This document shows, piece after piece, positions 1 to 6,494 of a stretch of 13,611 bases of DNA. The translations under genes were made by a program, and so were the position numbers. The notes beneath the pieces are model-generated. The model was not told the origin of the DNA, searched no databases, and saw only the letters and a list, made by a program, of their open reading frames with translations. Position 1 is the stretch's first letter; each line of letters opens with the position of its first letter. The DNA is taken from positions 1 through 13,611 of the forward strand of contig DASTMQ010000407.1 in NCBI GenBank assembly GCA_035714005.1, written 5' to 3'. The DNA comes from AWTP1-13 sp035714005. Lineage in GTDB: Bacteria; Pseudomonadota; Alphaproteobacteria; Rhizobiales; Hyphomicrobiaceae.

Positions 1-346
1 TGAGATCGTCGAGATCGTACTCAGCCGGTTTGTCGATGAGGCCGTCGGCCTTCACCTTCCACGGCTTGGTCTTTAGCGTATGCGCATGCTTGACCGGATC
101 GTCCTTGTCGACGCCAAACTCATAAAAGTTGTTGTAGCTGATGATGTCCTTGAGCGGGGTTTGCGCCTCGCTGGTGGTCGAGAGCGGGCTTTTGCCGGCC
201 GCAAGGGGTGAGGCCGGCGCCGCGCGCGGCAGCAGGCTGCCAAGCCCCAACGCGGCCGCGCCAGCGAGGAACTCGCGGCGGCGCAGATAGACCGAGTGCG
301 GCGTAATCTCGGAGGCGCGTATCTCAGCGGCGGCTTTGATCAGCAT
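1..346 (-). CDS. msrP: Protein-methionine-sulfoxide reductase catalytic subunit MsrP (partial, N-terminal 115 residues)
   Basis: MsrP is a periplasmic molybdopterin enzyme that reduces methionine sulfoxide in envelope proteins, taking electrons from the membrane haem protein MsrQ. The visible part starts MLIKAAAEI, followed by the family's SEITPHSVYLRRREF stretch. A twin-arginine signal RRREFLAGAAALG lies at about residues 22-34. After the cleavage region come ISYNNFYEFG and LKTKPWKVKADGLIDKP, both typical of the mature MsrP/YedY N-terminus. The ATG at 346 matches where family members begin, although no good Shine-Dalgarno precedes it. The gene runs off the left edge, so the molybdenum-ligating cysteine and the expected downstream msrQ are not visible. 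A weak promoter-like TTTCGC-N16-TTATGT lies on the minus strand within about 380-410. The family assignment is firm, while completeness of the gene cannot be judged. Confidence 0.93.
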   Translation of the reverse strand, partial: MLIKAAAEIRASEITPHSVYLRRREFLAGAAALGLGSLLPRAAPASPLAAGKSPLSTTSEAQTPLKDIISYNNFYEFGVDKDDPVKHAHTLKTKPWKVKADGLIDKPAEYDLDDL

Positions 347-873
347 GAAGAAGGGTCTCGGGCTTGCCCACGTCCACCTGACATAAAGTGCCGCCGCGGG
401 TTGCGAAAGAGGAAATGCGACGGACTGACAGGCTTGTGACAGGGCGTGAAAGGCATTCTCCCAATCACAGCAAGCCGCCGCCGCAAGCGCAAGGGGTGGG
501 CCCGCGCCGGACCGGTGCAGATTGGGCGGTTCCTTGCCGGCGGCCGGCTTTTTTTGTTTTTTTGTGCGGCGCGCTCTGCCGGCGGCCCCGAGCGCGCGCC
601 ATCGCCTCGCCGCGGGGAGCGGGAGGCAACACCTGAGCCTTGACGTCGCCCGAACCGCCGTCCATCAGAGGTGGCGAGGCCTGCCGCTGGAGCCGGCGCC
701 GGGCGGCCGCACCGGACAAGGGCTGGGCACGCCGGTGGCGCGCCCCGGTGGCGCAGGCAGGCGACGGGGCGAGGAGTGCTACTGGCAACCGTGCTAGCAA
801 GACGAGCGGGACGGCGGCAGGCCGCAAGGCGTGCAGCGATCGGGGAGCGCGGTTTCCGGATGGGCCCCGTCCG
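347..873. other. Gene-free interval between msrP and the EamA transporter gene
   Basis: This 527-bp stretch lies between divergently transcribed genes. Open frames in it translate to low-complexity Arg/Ala/Gly/Pro-rich strings without recognisable domains, and one of them (465-971, minus) runs into the N-terminus of the transporter gene. I therefore call no protein here. It must hold the promoters of both flanking genes, though I cannot point to a strong one. The only distinct structure is the terminator-like hairpin plus T-tract at 536-563, listed separately. Confidence 0.6.
536..563 (+). terminator. Strong Rho-independent terminator-like hairpin with no gene before it
   Basis: On the plus strand GCCGG-CGG-CCGGC (536-548) forms a 5-bp all-GC stem with a 3-nt loop. 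It is followed directly by seven T (549-555), a G and seven more T (557-563). This is the textbook intrinsic terminator form. The odd point is its context: the gene to the left is on the minus strand and points away, so no annotated plus-strand transcript reaches it. It could end an unannotated small RNA from about 370-535, stop spurious transcription ahead of the transporter gene, or be coincidental. Confidence 0.5.
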
Positions 874-1779
874 ATGAGCCAGGCGGCGATTGAGAGTAAG
901 CGCAACACGCGCGCCCTCGTGCTGCTGATGGTCGTGGTGCTGGCCTGGGGCACCATGTGGCCCGTCAACAAGGCCTTGCTCGCCTACATGACCCCGATCT
1001 GGTCGGTGGCGCTGCGCACCTACATTTCGACGCTAACGCTATTTGCCATCTCGCTCTTCGCCACCGGCCTGGCGCTCCCCACGCGTCAGGACATGCCGGT
1101 TCTCGTCAGCATGGTGCTGCTGCACATGGTGGCCTTCACCATCCTCTCGCAACTGGCCCTGCAATGGGTGCCCGCGGGCCGCTCGGCCGTGCTGGCCTAT
1201 ACCAGCGTGCTATGGGCGCCGATCGCTGCGGCGCTCTGCCTTGGCGAGACGCTATCGAGGCGCCGGGTCCTTGGCTTGGGTCTCGGCATTTTGGGCCTGG
1301 TTGCCATTTTCAATCCCTTCACCTTCGATTGGGCCGATCGCGGCGCCGTGGCCGGCAACGCGCTCTTGCTGCTGGCGGCGATGCTGTGGGCGGCAAGCAT
1401 CGTCCACAATCGCGGCCACGCCTGGCGCGCAACGCCTTTCCAGCTTGCGCCCTGGCAGGCGTTGCTGGCGGCCGTGCTGCTGACGCTGGCGGCGGCGAGC
1501 ATCGAAGGACCGCCGGTCGTCACCTGGAATGGGCGTTCGCTGGCGCTGTTGTTGTTTGCCGGCATTCCCGGCACGGCGCTCGCCTATTGGGCGGCGGCGG
1601 TCAGCTCCTCGGAACTGCCGGCATCGACGACCTCGCTTGGTCTTCTCGGTACCCCCGCCGTCAGCGTCGCCGTGGCGCTGCTGCTGTTGGGTGAAGCGCC
1701 AAGCTTTGCGCTGCTGCTGGCGCTCGGGCTGCTGATCGGTGGCATTGCCGTCGGCGCCACGGGCGCCCGCCGCGCCTGA
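874..1779 (+). CDS. EamA/DMT-family transporter
   Basis: This is an inner-membrane permease of the drug/metabolite transporter superfamily (EamA, RhaT/YdcZ type). The 301-residue length is usual for the two-repeat, ten-helix form. Hydrophobic segments recur through the chain. The first starts near residue 14 (ALVLLMVVVLAWGTMWPVNK), whose W-G-x-x-W-P pattern is typical of EamA helix 1. The second repeat begins around residue 160 (AVAGNALLLLAAMLWAASIV). The C-terminus ends in a short basic GARRA tail, as is common. I chose the ATG at 874 because it begins just before the first helix. The frame stays open upstream to 640, but that extension is Arg/Pro/Gly-rich and not transporter-like. No clear Shine-Dalgarno is seen. 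The substrate cannot be deduced; amino-acid or metabolite efflux is common in the family. It converges on the MFS gene with 27 bp between stops. Confidence 0.88.
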   Translation: MSQAAIESKRNTRALVLLMVVVLAWGTMWPVNKALLAYMTPIWSVALRTYISTLTLFAISLFATGLALPTRQDMPVLVSMVLLHMVAFTILSQLALQWVPAGRSAVLAYTSVLWAPIAAALCLGETLSRRRVLGLGLGILGLVAIFNPFTFDWADRGAVAGNALLLLAAMLWAASIVHNRGHAWRATPFQLAPWQALLAAVLLTLAAASIEGPPVVTWNGRSLALLLFAGIPGTALAYWAAAVSSSELPASTTSLGLLGTPAVSVAVALLLLGEAPSFALLLALGLLIGGIAVGATGARRA

Positions 1780-1799
1780 GCCCAACGCGACGGCGCTTG

Positions 1800-1820
1800 G
1801 CCGCCTTCACGTTAGGCGGC
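1800..1820. terminator. Hairpin between the convergent EamA and MFS genes (weak)
   Basis: GCCGCC (1800-1805) and GGCGGC (1815-1820) form a 6-bp stem with a 9-nt loop that contains the stop codon of the MFS gene. The position between two convergent stops suits a bidirectional termination hairpin. Neither side has a T-tract, so intrinsic termination is doubtful. Confidence 0.25.
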
Positions 1821-3297
1821 GCATCGGAATCGACCAGGCCAGGACCGCGCCGGTGGCGGCGAAAGCGGCGATGGTGAGGAAGGCCGCGCGAAAGGCGCGG
1901 GCAATGTCGGCGTAGACCGTTGCTTGCCCGGCGATGGCGGTCATGGAACCGTGGCGGTCCTCCACCAGCTGGGCAAAGACGCGAGCCGTCTCGGGATCTC
2001 CGAGCGAGATGGAGGCAAATAGCACGGTGCCGACCAGCGCGGTGCCGGCACTCGCGCCAACCGAGCGCGAGAGCTGAACCGAGCCCACCGCGGAGCCCAG
2101 CGAGGCGGCCCCGGCGGCGTTCTGCACCGTCACCTGCACGACGCCCATTACCGTCCCCATGAAGAGGCCGCAGACGAACAGCGGCCAGGGCAGCTGGGCG
2201 AGCCCCAAGTTCTCGGCGTTGAGGGCGAACAGCAACAGCGTTGCCGTGGCCAACACCAGGCCGATCGAGGGAAAGATGGTGGTGAGCCCCGTGCGGCTGA
2301 CAATCCGCCCGGTCAGCATCGAGCCGATGCCGATGCCGAACACCAGGGGCAGCAACATCAGTCCCATCGTGGCCGGGGTGGCCCCACGCAGGACGCGAAA
2401 GTAAAGGGGCAGAAAGGTGATCAGCGAGACGAGGGTGGCGCCGTGACAGGCGGCAAGCGCATCGCTGCGCCACACCGTTGGATTGCGCAAGAGCGTGATC
2501 GGCAGCAGCGGATGGAGCACGCGTCGCTGTTGTCGGATGAGCCCGACCAGGCCGAGCAGCGAAATGGCCGAAAGTGCGGCGATCAGCGGCAGTAGACTGG
2601 CCTGCATGCGCTGCGTCTGATCGAGCGCCAGCAGGAGGGGCACGATGAAGGTGATGAACAGGACGAGGCCGAAGCTGTCGAAGCGCCAGGGTTGGTCGCG
2701 ATAGGCGCGAGACTTGAGGCGCACGGTGAGCAGAATGGCGATCAGGCCCAGGGGCACATTGATCAAAAAGACGCTGCGCCAGCCCAGGTGATGGGTCAAA
2801 TAACCGCCCACCACCGGTCCGAAGGTGCTGGAGGTCACCATCACGGAGGCGAGATAGCCCTGGTAGCGGGCGCGCTCGCGCGGCGGGATGGTCTCACCGA
2901 TCAGCGCCTGCGAGAGCGTCATCAGACCGCCGCCCCCCAGTCCCTGCAGGATGCGGCAGATGGTCAAAAGCTCGACGCTGCTTGCCGCCGCGCACAACAG
3001 CGAACTGACGATGAAGATCGCCAGCGCGATGAACATCATGCGCTTGCTGCCGTAAACGTCACGCAACTGTCCGTAGACCGGCGCGGCCACGGTGGTGGCG
3101 ACCAGGTAGCCGACCACCACCCAGGAGACGCGGCCGACGCTGCCCAGCGATGCCGCGATGGAGGGTAGGGCCGTTGCCACGATGGTCTGGTCGACGACGG
3201 CCAAGAACATCGGCAACATGATGGAGGGAAAGACGGTGCGGAACAGCTGGCCGGGGGTCGGCTCCTCGTCGCCGTCCTGCTTGCGGGCGTCAGCCAC
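1807..3297 (-). CDS. DHA2-type (EmrB/QacA-like) MFS multidrug exporter
   Basis: This is a proton-coupled exporter of the major facilitator superfamily, 14-helix DHA2 subfamily, in the inner membrane. Helix 1 carries the hallmark acidic residue in LAVVDQTIVATALPSIA. Motif A appears as GQLRDVYGSKR after helix 2. Helix 4 has RILQGLGGGGLMTLSQALIGE. Motif C and the following consensus appear as FGPVVGGYL...GWRSVFLINVPLG. The length of about 496 residues fits DHA2 proteins. The start is uncertain. The GTG at 3297 overlaps the end of trpD by 8 nt (GTGGCTGA); a TTG at 3315 would add six residues and enlarge the overlap to 26 nt. Either way it is almost certainly translated from the trpD mRNA. The usual occupant of this place in related genomes is trpC. 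The substrate is unknown; export of an anthranilate-derived compound is only a guess from position. Confidence 0.9.
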   Translation of the reverse strand: MADARKQDGDEEPTPGQLFRTVFPSIMLPMFLAVVDQTIVATALPSIAASLGSVGRVSWVVVGYLVATTVAAPVYGQLRDVYGSKRMMFIALAIFIVSSLLCAAASSVELLTICRILQGLGGGGLMTLSQALIGETIPPRERARYQGYLASVMVTSSTFGPVVGGYLTHHLGWRSVFLINVPLGLIAILLTVRLKSRAYRDQPWRFDSFGLVLFITFIVPLLLALDQTQRMQASLLPLIAALSAISLLGLVGLIRQQRRVLHPLLPITLLRNPTVWRSDALAACHGATLVSLITFLPLYFRVLRGATPATMGLMLLPLVFGIGIGSMLTGRIVSRTGLTTIFPSIGLVLATATLLLFALNAENLGLAQLPWPLFVCGLFMGTVMGVVQVTVQNAAGAASLGSAVGSVQLSRSVGASAGTALVGTVLFASISLGDPETARVFAQLVEDRHGSMTAIAGQATVYADIARAFRAAFLTIAAFAATGAVLAWSIPMRRLT

Positions 3298-4324
3298 GTC
3301 CGTTCGTGATCGCAATCAGCTTGTCGAGCGCGCGGGCGGCCGCACCGGATTGGATGGCGCGCTGCGCGAGTTCAGCGCCCTCCAGAATATTGGCGGCCTT
3401 GCCGGCGACCACCAGCGCGGCGGCGGCATTGAGGACGGCGATGTTTCTGAGCGGCGTCTGCTTGCCGGCCAAAACCTCGCGAATGGCCGCAGCATTGGCG
3501 TGCTCGTCGCCGCCCTTGAGGTCGGACAGCTTGGCCGGCGCCAGCCCCGCATCGGCCGGGGTGACTTCGAACACCGTCACCCTGCCATCCTTGAGCTCGG
3601 CGACGTCGGTGGCACCCGTCGTGGTCAACTCGTCGAGGCCGTCATGACCGTGTACGACCCAAACGTGCTTGGCACCGAGATTGTTGAGGACGTGGGCGAT
3701 CGGCTCGACCCAGTGCCAAGAAAAGACCCCGACCACCTGACGCTTGACGCCGCCAGGGTTCGAGATCGGCCCCAGCAAATTGAAAATGGTGCGGATGCCG
3801 AGCTCGCCGCGGATCGGTGCCCAGTGCTTCATGGCGGGGTGATGCAGGGGCGCCCACATGAAGCCGACGCCCGCCTCCTCGACGCAGCGGGTGATGGTCT
3901 CGAATGCGCCGTCGAGCTTGACGCCGAGGGTCGACAGTACGTCGGAGGCTCCCGACATCGAGGAAACGCGGCGGTTGCCGTGCTTGGCGACCTTGACGCC
4001 GGCGCCGGCCGCGATCAGGGCGGCGCAGGTCGACACATTGTAGGTGCCGTGACTGTCGCCGCCGGTGCCGACGATATCGACGGCATCCTCCGGCACACGG
4101 ACGCGCATCATGCGAGCGCGCAGCATCTGCGCGGCGCCGGTGATTTCCTCCACGGTTTCCCCGCGCACGCGCAGCGCCATCAGAAAAGCGCCCATCTGCG
4201 CCGGCGTCGCCGCCCCGGCGGTCATCTGATCAAGGGCGGTGCGAATTTCGTCCTCGCCGAGCGTGGCGCCCTGCGACACCTTTTGGATCAGCTGGCGCAA
4301 TTCCTGGGAGGGTTGGGGGTCCAT
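3290..4324 (-). CDS. trpD: Anthranilate phosphoribosyltransferase TrpD
   Basis: TrpD transfers phosphoribose from PRPP to anthranilate, the second committed step of tryptophan synthesis. The 344-residue product has the small helical N-terminal domain (residues 1-75), then the phosphate-binding GTGGD at 86-90. KHGNR follows at 114-118, and IRGELGIRTIFNLLGPISNP at 171-190 includes the anthranilate-side region. The metal-binding Asp-Glu pair is in GLDEL at 229-233. I chose the ATG at 4324, which lies 7 nt past the trpG stop and begins MDPQPSQELR. An ATG at 4342 (MPPDTAM) would overlap trpG by 11 nt. Neither has a clear ribosome site, so coupling to trpG translation is likely. The residues after GTGGD read SHGTYNVST where Gly/Ala-Ser/Ala-GTYN is usual, a mild deviation. 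The stop overlaps the downstream MFS start. Confidence 0.96.
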   Translation of the reverse strand: MDPQPSQELRQLIQKVSQGATLGEDEIRTALDQMTAGAATPAQMGAFLMALRVRGETVEEITGAAQMLRARMMRVRVPEDAVDIVGTGGDSHGTYNVSTCAALIAAGAGVKVAKHGNRRVSSMSGASDVLSTLGVKLDGAFETITRCVEEAGVGFMWAPLHHPAMKHWAPIRGELGIRTIFNLLGPISNPGGVKRQVVGVFSWHWVEPIAHVLNNLGAKHVWVVHGHDGLDELTTTGATDVAELKDGRVTVFEVTPADAGLAPAKLSDLKGGDEHANAAAIREVLAGKQTPLRNIAVLNAAAALVVAGKAANILEGAELAQRAIQSGAAARALDKLIAITNGRG

Positions 4325-4331
4325 GGCTGTG

Positions 4332-4943
4332 TCAGGCGGCATGGCGTGCGGGGTCGCTATTGCGACGCCGTGGCGCGAGCCCCGCAAGCTCAAGGAAATT
4401 GGCAAGCAGGGCGTGGCCGTGCTCGGAGGCAATGCTCTCCGGGTGGAACTGCACACCGTGCACGGGGAAGCGGCGATGCTGCACAGCCATGACGAGCCCG
4501 CCGGCCTCGGCCGTGACCATGAGATCCTCAGGCAGGCTTTCGCGTTCCACGATCAAGGAGTGATAGCGCGTAACCTCAAACGTCCTGGGCAGGGATTGGA
4601 ATACTCCCTTGCCGGAGTGGCCGATCGTTGAGAGTTTGCCGTGCATGGGCTGCGGGGCGCGCACGACCTTGCCACCGTAGGCCTGGCCGACGGCCTGATG
4701 GCCGAGGCAAACGCCGAGGATGGGCGTTGCGGCCCCCGCTTTTTTGATCAGCTCGAGGCAAATGCCGGCCTCGTTGGGCGTACAGGGGCCGGGCGAGAGG
4801 ACGATTGCCCGGGGGGCGAGCTCAAGGACCTCGGCGACGGAAATCTTATCGTTGCGAAACACCTCGCAGCGCGCGCCGAGCTCGCCCAGGTAATGAACGA
4901 GATTATAGGTGAAGCTGTCATAGTTATCGATCAGGACCAGCAT
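4332..4943 (-). CDS. trpG: Anthranilate synthase component II (glutamine amidotransferase) TrpG
   Basis: TrpG hydrolyses glutamine and channels ammonia to TrpE to form anthranilate. The 203-residue class I amidotransferase begins MLVLIDNYDSFTYNLVHYLG, the standard TrpG/PabA N-terminus. It has the oxyanion-region PGPCTP at 51-56 and the nucleophile Cys79 in GVCLGHQA. MHGK is at 100-103, and the catalytic His167/Glu169 pair sits in HPES. The last dozen residues (PRRRNSDPARHAA) extend past the usual end. It is 5' of trpD and tightly linked to it, but separated from trpE by three genes. No Shine-Dalgarno precedes the ATG; the bases just upstream read CACCTCC. A promoter-like element ends only 7 nt before the ATG, so the message may be leaderless. 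Because trpG often also serves p-aminobenzoate synthesis, separate transcription would make sense, but this is inference. Confidence 0.97.
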   Translation of the reverse strand: MLVLIDNYDSFTYNLVHYLGELGARCEVFRNDKISVAEVLELAPRAIVLSPGPCTPNEAGICLELIKKAGAATPILGVCLGHQAVGQAYGGKVVRAPQPMHGKLSTIGHSGKGVFQSLPRTFEVTRYHSLIVERESLPEDLMVTAEAGGLVMAVQHRRFPVHGVQFHPESIASEHGHALLANFLELAGLAPRRRNSDPARHAA

Positions 4944-4950
4944 GGAGGTG

Positions 4951-4979
4951 ATTTAGGGGACCGATATGGTCCCGGTCAA
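4951..4979 (-). promoter_or_regulatory. Candidate trpG promoter whose spacer is a perfect 17-bp dyad
   Basis: Reading the minus strand, a -35-like TTGACC (4979-4974) is followed by exactly 17 nt and then CTAAAT (4956-4951). In context the latter reads CCTAAATC, close to the -10 form GCTANAWC reported for alphaproteobacterial housekeeping promoters. The -10 element ends 7 nt before the trpG ATG at 4943, which would put the transcription start at or next to the start codon. The whole spacer GGGACC-ATATC-GGTCCC (4973-4957) is an inverted repeat with 6-bp arms. That location is suited to a repressor or a spacer-binding regulator. The elements are visible in the sequence, while promoter activity is inference. 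Confidence 0.45.
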
Positions 4980-5057
4980 GCCGGGGTTAACTACCGGGAT
5001 TGGAAGTTGCGCCGGCTCCCGCGGCGCCGCGCCCGCGTCGGCCACAGCGGTGCGGGC

Positions 5058-5573
5058 TCAGCTCAGACGCCGCGGCGAGGTAAAGCTGTCGAGCCGCCCA
5101 GCCTTGGGCTTGACCTCGGACCACTGGGCCGCCCGAAAGCTGATGACGGCGAGCCCGGCGGTTGGAAACTTGGTGGCCAGGCGGTGCAGGTCCTCGGGCT
5201 TGCCATGGCCCGCAAGTTCCACGGCAAGGCCGTGCATGCCGGGATCATGACCGACCAGCATCAGGCGCTGGATGTTGGCGCGCACCTTGCGGATGCGTGC
5301 CAGCAGGCTGCTGCTGGAGGCAAGGTAAAGGTTATCCTCGAATTCGACCGAGGCTTCCCCGGCGAGTTTCGGCAGCACCAGGTCCAAGGTTTGTCGTGCC
5401 CGCGTCGCCGGTGAGCACAGGATCAACTGGGGCTCGATGCCCTGGGCAGCCATGTAGGCACCTATACGCGGCGCCGCCTCCTCGCCGCGTCGGGCCAAGG
5501 GACGATCGAAATCCTCGAGCGAGGCATCCTCCCAACTCGATTTGGCATGGCGCAACAGAAACAGGGTCAGCAT
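5058..5573 (-). CDS. SixA-type phosphohistidine phosphatase (histidine phosphatase superfamily)
   Basis: The product is a small (171-residue) branch-1 histidine phosphatase resembling SixA, which removes phosphate from phosphohistidine in signalling proteins. The N-terminal LFLLRHAKSSW carries the RH(G/A) motif with the phospho-accepting His9. FDRPLARRGEEAAPRIG follows, as in SixA proteins. LILCSPATRARQTLD (50-64) and the second catalytic His109 in VGHDPG complete the site. The real substrate is unknown, and some family members act on other phosphoesters. The ATG at 5573 begins directly at the first strand. A -10-like TATGCT at 5585-5580 ends 6 nt before it, so a leaderless start is possible. 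The gene sits between the oxygenase gene (96 bp away) and trpG (114 bp away), with no obvious functional link to tryptophan. Confidence 0.9.
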   Translation of the reverse strand: MLTLFLLRHAKSSWEDASLEDFDRPLARRGEEAAPRIGAYMAAQGIEPQLILCSPATRARQTLDLVLPKLAGEASVEFEDNLYLASSSSLLARIRKVRANIQRLMLVGHDPGMHGLAVELAGHGKPEDLHRLATKFPTAGLAVISFRAAQWSEVKPKAGRLDSFTSPRRLS

Positions 5574-5590
5574 GCCCCAAGCATACCGGC

Positions 5591-5614
5591 TAAAAGCGCC
5601 GCCTAGAAGGCGCT
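5591..5614 (-). terminator. Weak intrinsic terminator candidate after the oxygenase gene
   Basis: On the minus strand AGCGCC (5614-5609) and GGCGCT (5600-5595) form a 6-bp GC-rich stem with an 8-nt loop, followed by TTT (5594-5592). It lies between the stop of the 2OG-Fe(II) oxygenase gene and the phosphatase start, so it could partly separate their transcription. The T-run is short. The same bases overlap the spacer of a possible promoter for the phosphatase gene. Confidence 0.3.
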
Positions 5615-5669
5615 AGCGGTGGCGCAAGAATCCAAGGGGGTTCGTCACCGGCGCGGGCAGCGGCAGGTG

Positions 5670-6317
5670 TCAGAAATTGGCGTTGAAGGCGATGCAGGTG
5701 CGCACGCCGGCCCCGCGGAAGGGAATGACCGCATGCTCGTAATAGGCCGGGAACAGAATCATCATGCCAACCTTGGGATTGACGGTGATCTCCGTGGTTT
5801 GGTTCTGCACGCGGTTCATGTGTGCGCGGGGGCGCGGATCAACGAACATGATTGCCCCCTCTTCGGCCGAGGCGCCTGGGGGAAGGGGCGGGACGCTGAC
5901 GTAGTAGACGCCGCTGACCTTGGCGTCGGGGTGCACGTGCTGAAAATTGATGTCACCGGCGCGCATGTTGATACCCCAACCCCACAGCCGCAGGTTCAGC
6001 TTGGTCGGCGGGGCGTGGCAGTTGGCCTCCAGGAACTTGGGCACGTATTCGTGCAGCGCCGTCTGCACCAGGTCGCGCAAGGCAACGACTTCCTGCTCTT
6101 TGCGTGCGAACAGCGTCGTATCGGAGTGATAGCCGCCGATATTGCTGGTGGCGGCAGCGATGTTGGTCGTCTCCTGTTCCAAGCGCAGCATCAGCCGCTC
6201 CAGCCTTTGATTGAGGCCGGCGCAGTTCGCATACTCGCGCATCATGAACAGCGTGGGAAAATGCGAGGCAACGACCGTATTTGAGACCTGCGGTCGCTCG
6301 ATGGTGTCCGTAGACAT
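5670..6317 (-). CDS. 2OG-Fe(II) oxygenase family protein (TIGR02466-like, 2OG-FeII_Oxy_5)
   Basis: This is a putative 2-oxoglutarate/Fe(II)-dependent dioxygenase of the small family that includes TIGR02466. Substrates for that family are not established. The 215-residue protein has the family's SNIGGYHSDTTLF block at 58-70 and LNLRLWGWGINMRAGDINFQHVHPDAKVSGVYYV at 107-140. These are followed by MFVDPRPRAH (157-166) and FPAYYEHAVIPF (189-200). The likely iron ligands are a His in HVHP (127-130), Asp160 and His195, and Arg206 in RTCIAFN is the likely 2OG anchor. I chose the ATG at 6317 because GAGAGG lies 5 nt before it; an upstream GTG at 6347 would add ten residues without family resemblance. 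It lies in the three-gene block that separates trpE from trpG. Hydroxylation of a small molecule or protein is plausible, but the target is unknown. Confidence 0.88.
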   Translation of the reverse strand: MSTDTIERPQVSNTVVASHFPTLFMMREYANCAGLNQRLERLMLRLEQETTNIAAATSNIGGYHSDTTLFARKEQEVVALRDLVQTALHEYVPKFLEANCHAPPTKLNLRLWGWGINMRAGDINFQHVHPDAKVSGVYYVSVPPLPPGASAEEGAIMFVDPRPRAHMNRVQNQTTEITVNPKVGMMILFPAYYEHAVIPFRGAGVRTCIAFNANF

Positions 6318-6454
6318 GCGTGCCTCTCGAATTTGGCTATTGGCCACTCGCTGCGGGCGGCGAGGCGAATCGGCGCAAAGACTAGTGGGGCCGGCGGCGG
6401 GATGGCAGCGGCGCCCGACGGAGGGCTACCATGCAGCAACCCACCTTGCGCTCA

Positions 6455-6474
6455 CGGCAAATTTGCGCTTGCCG
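6455..6474 (-). terminator. Hairpin downstream of the alpha/beta hydrolase gene (weak)
   Basis: CGGCAA (6455-6460) and TTGCCG (6469-6474) form a 6-bp stem with an 8-nt loop, starting 21 nt after the hydrolase stop at 6495. An internal palindrome GCAAATTTGC (6457-6466) gives an alternative fold. No T-tract follows on either strand, so it may be a 3'-end stabilising hairpin rather than a terminator. The remaining interval 6318-6494 shows no gene. Confidence 0.2.
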
Positions 6475-6494
6475 CTGCGGACCTGCTGGCAGCG

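Noticed and set aside
640..873. N-terminal extension of the EamA transporter from a TTG
   Set aside because: The added 78 residues are Arg/Pro/Gly-rich and unlike the family, whose members begin just before helix 1 as at the ATG at 874.
465..971. 168-codon minus-strand open frame between msrP and eamA
   Set aside because: It overlaps the transporter N-terminus, is low complexity and has no domain or ribosome site.
3158..4492. 444-codon plus-strand open frame opposite trpD
   Set aside because: It is fully antisense to trpD and the trpG end. Its translation shows high-GC third-position artefacts and no domain.
5021..5030. GCGGCGCCGC palindrome before trpG
   Set aside because: Ten-base GC palindromes are expected often at this base composition and it has no clear positional relation to a promoter.
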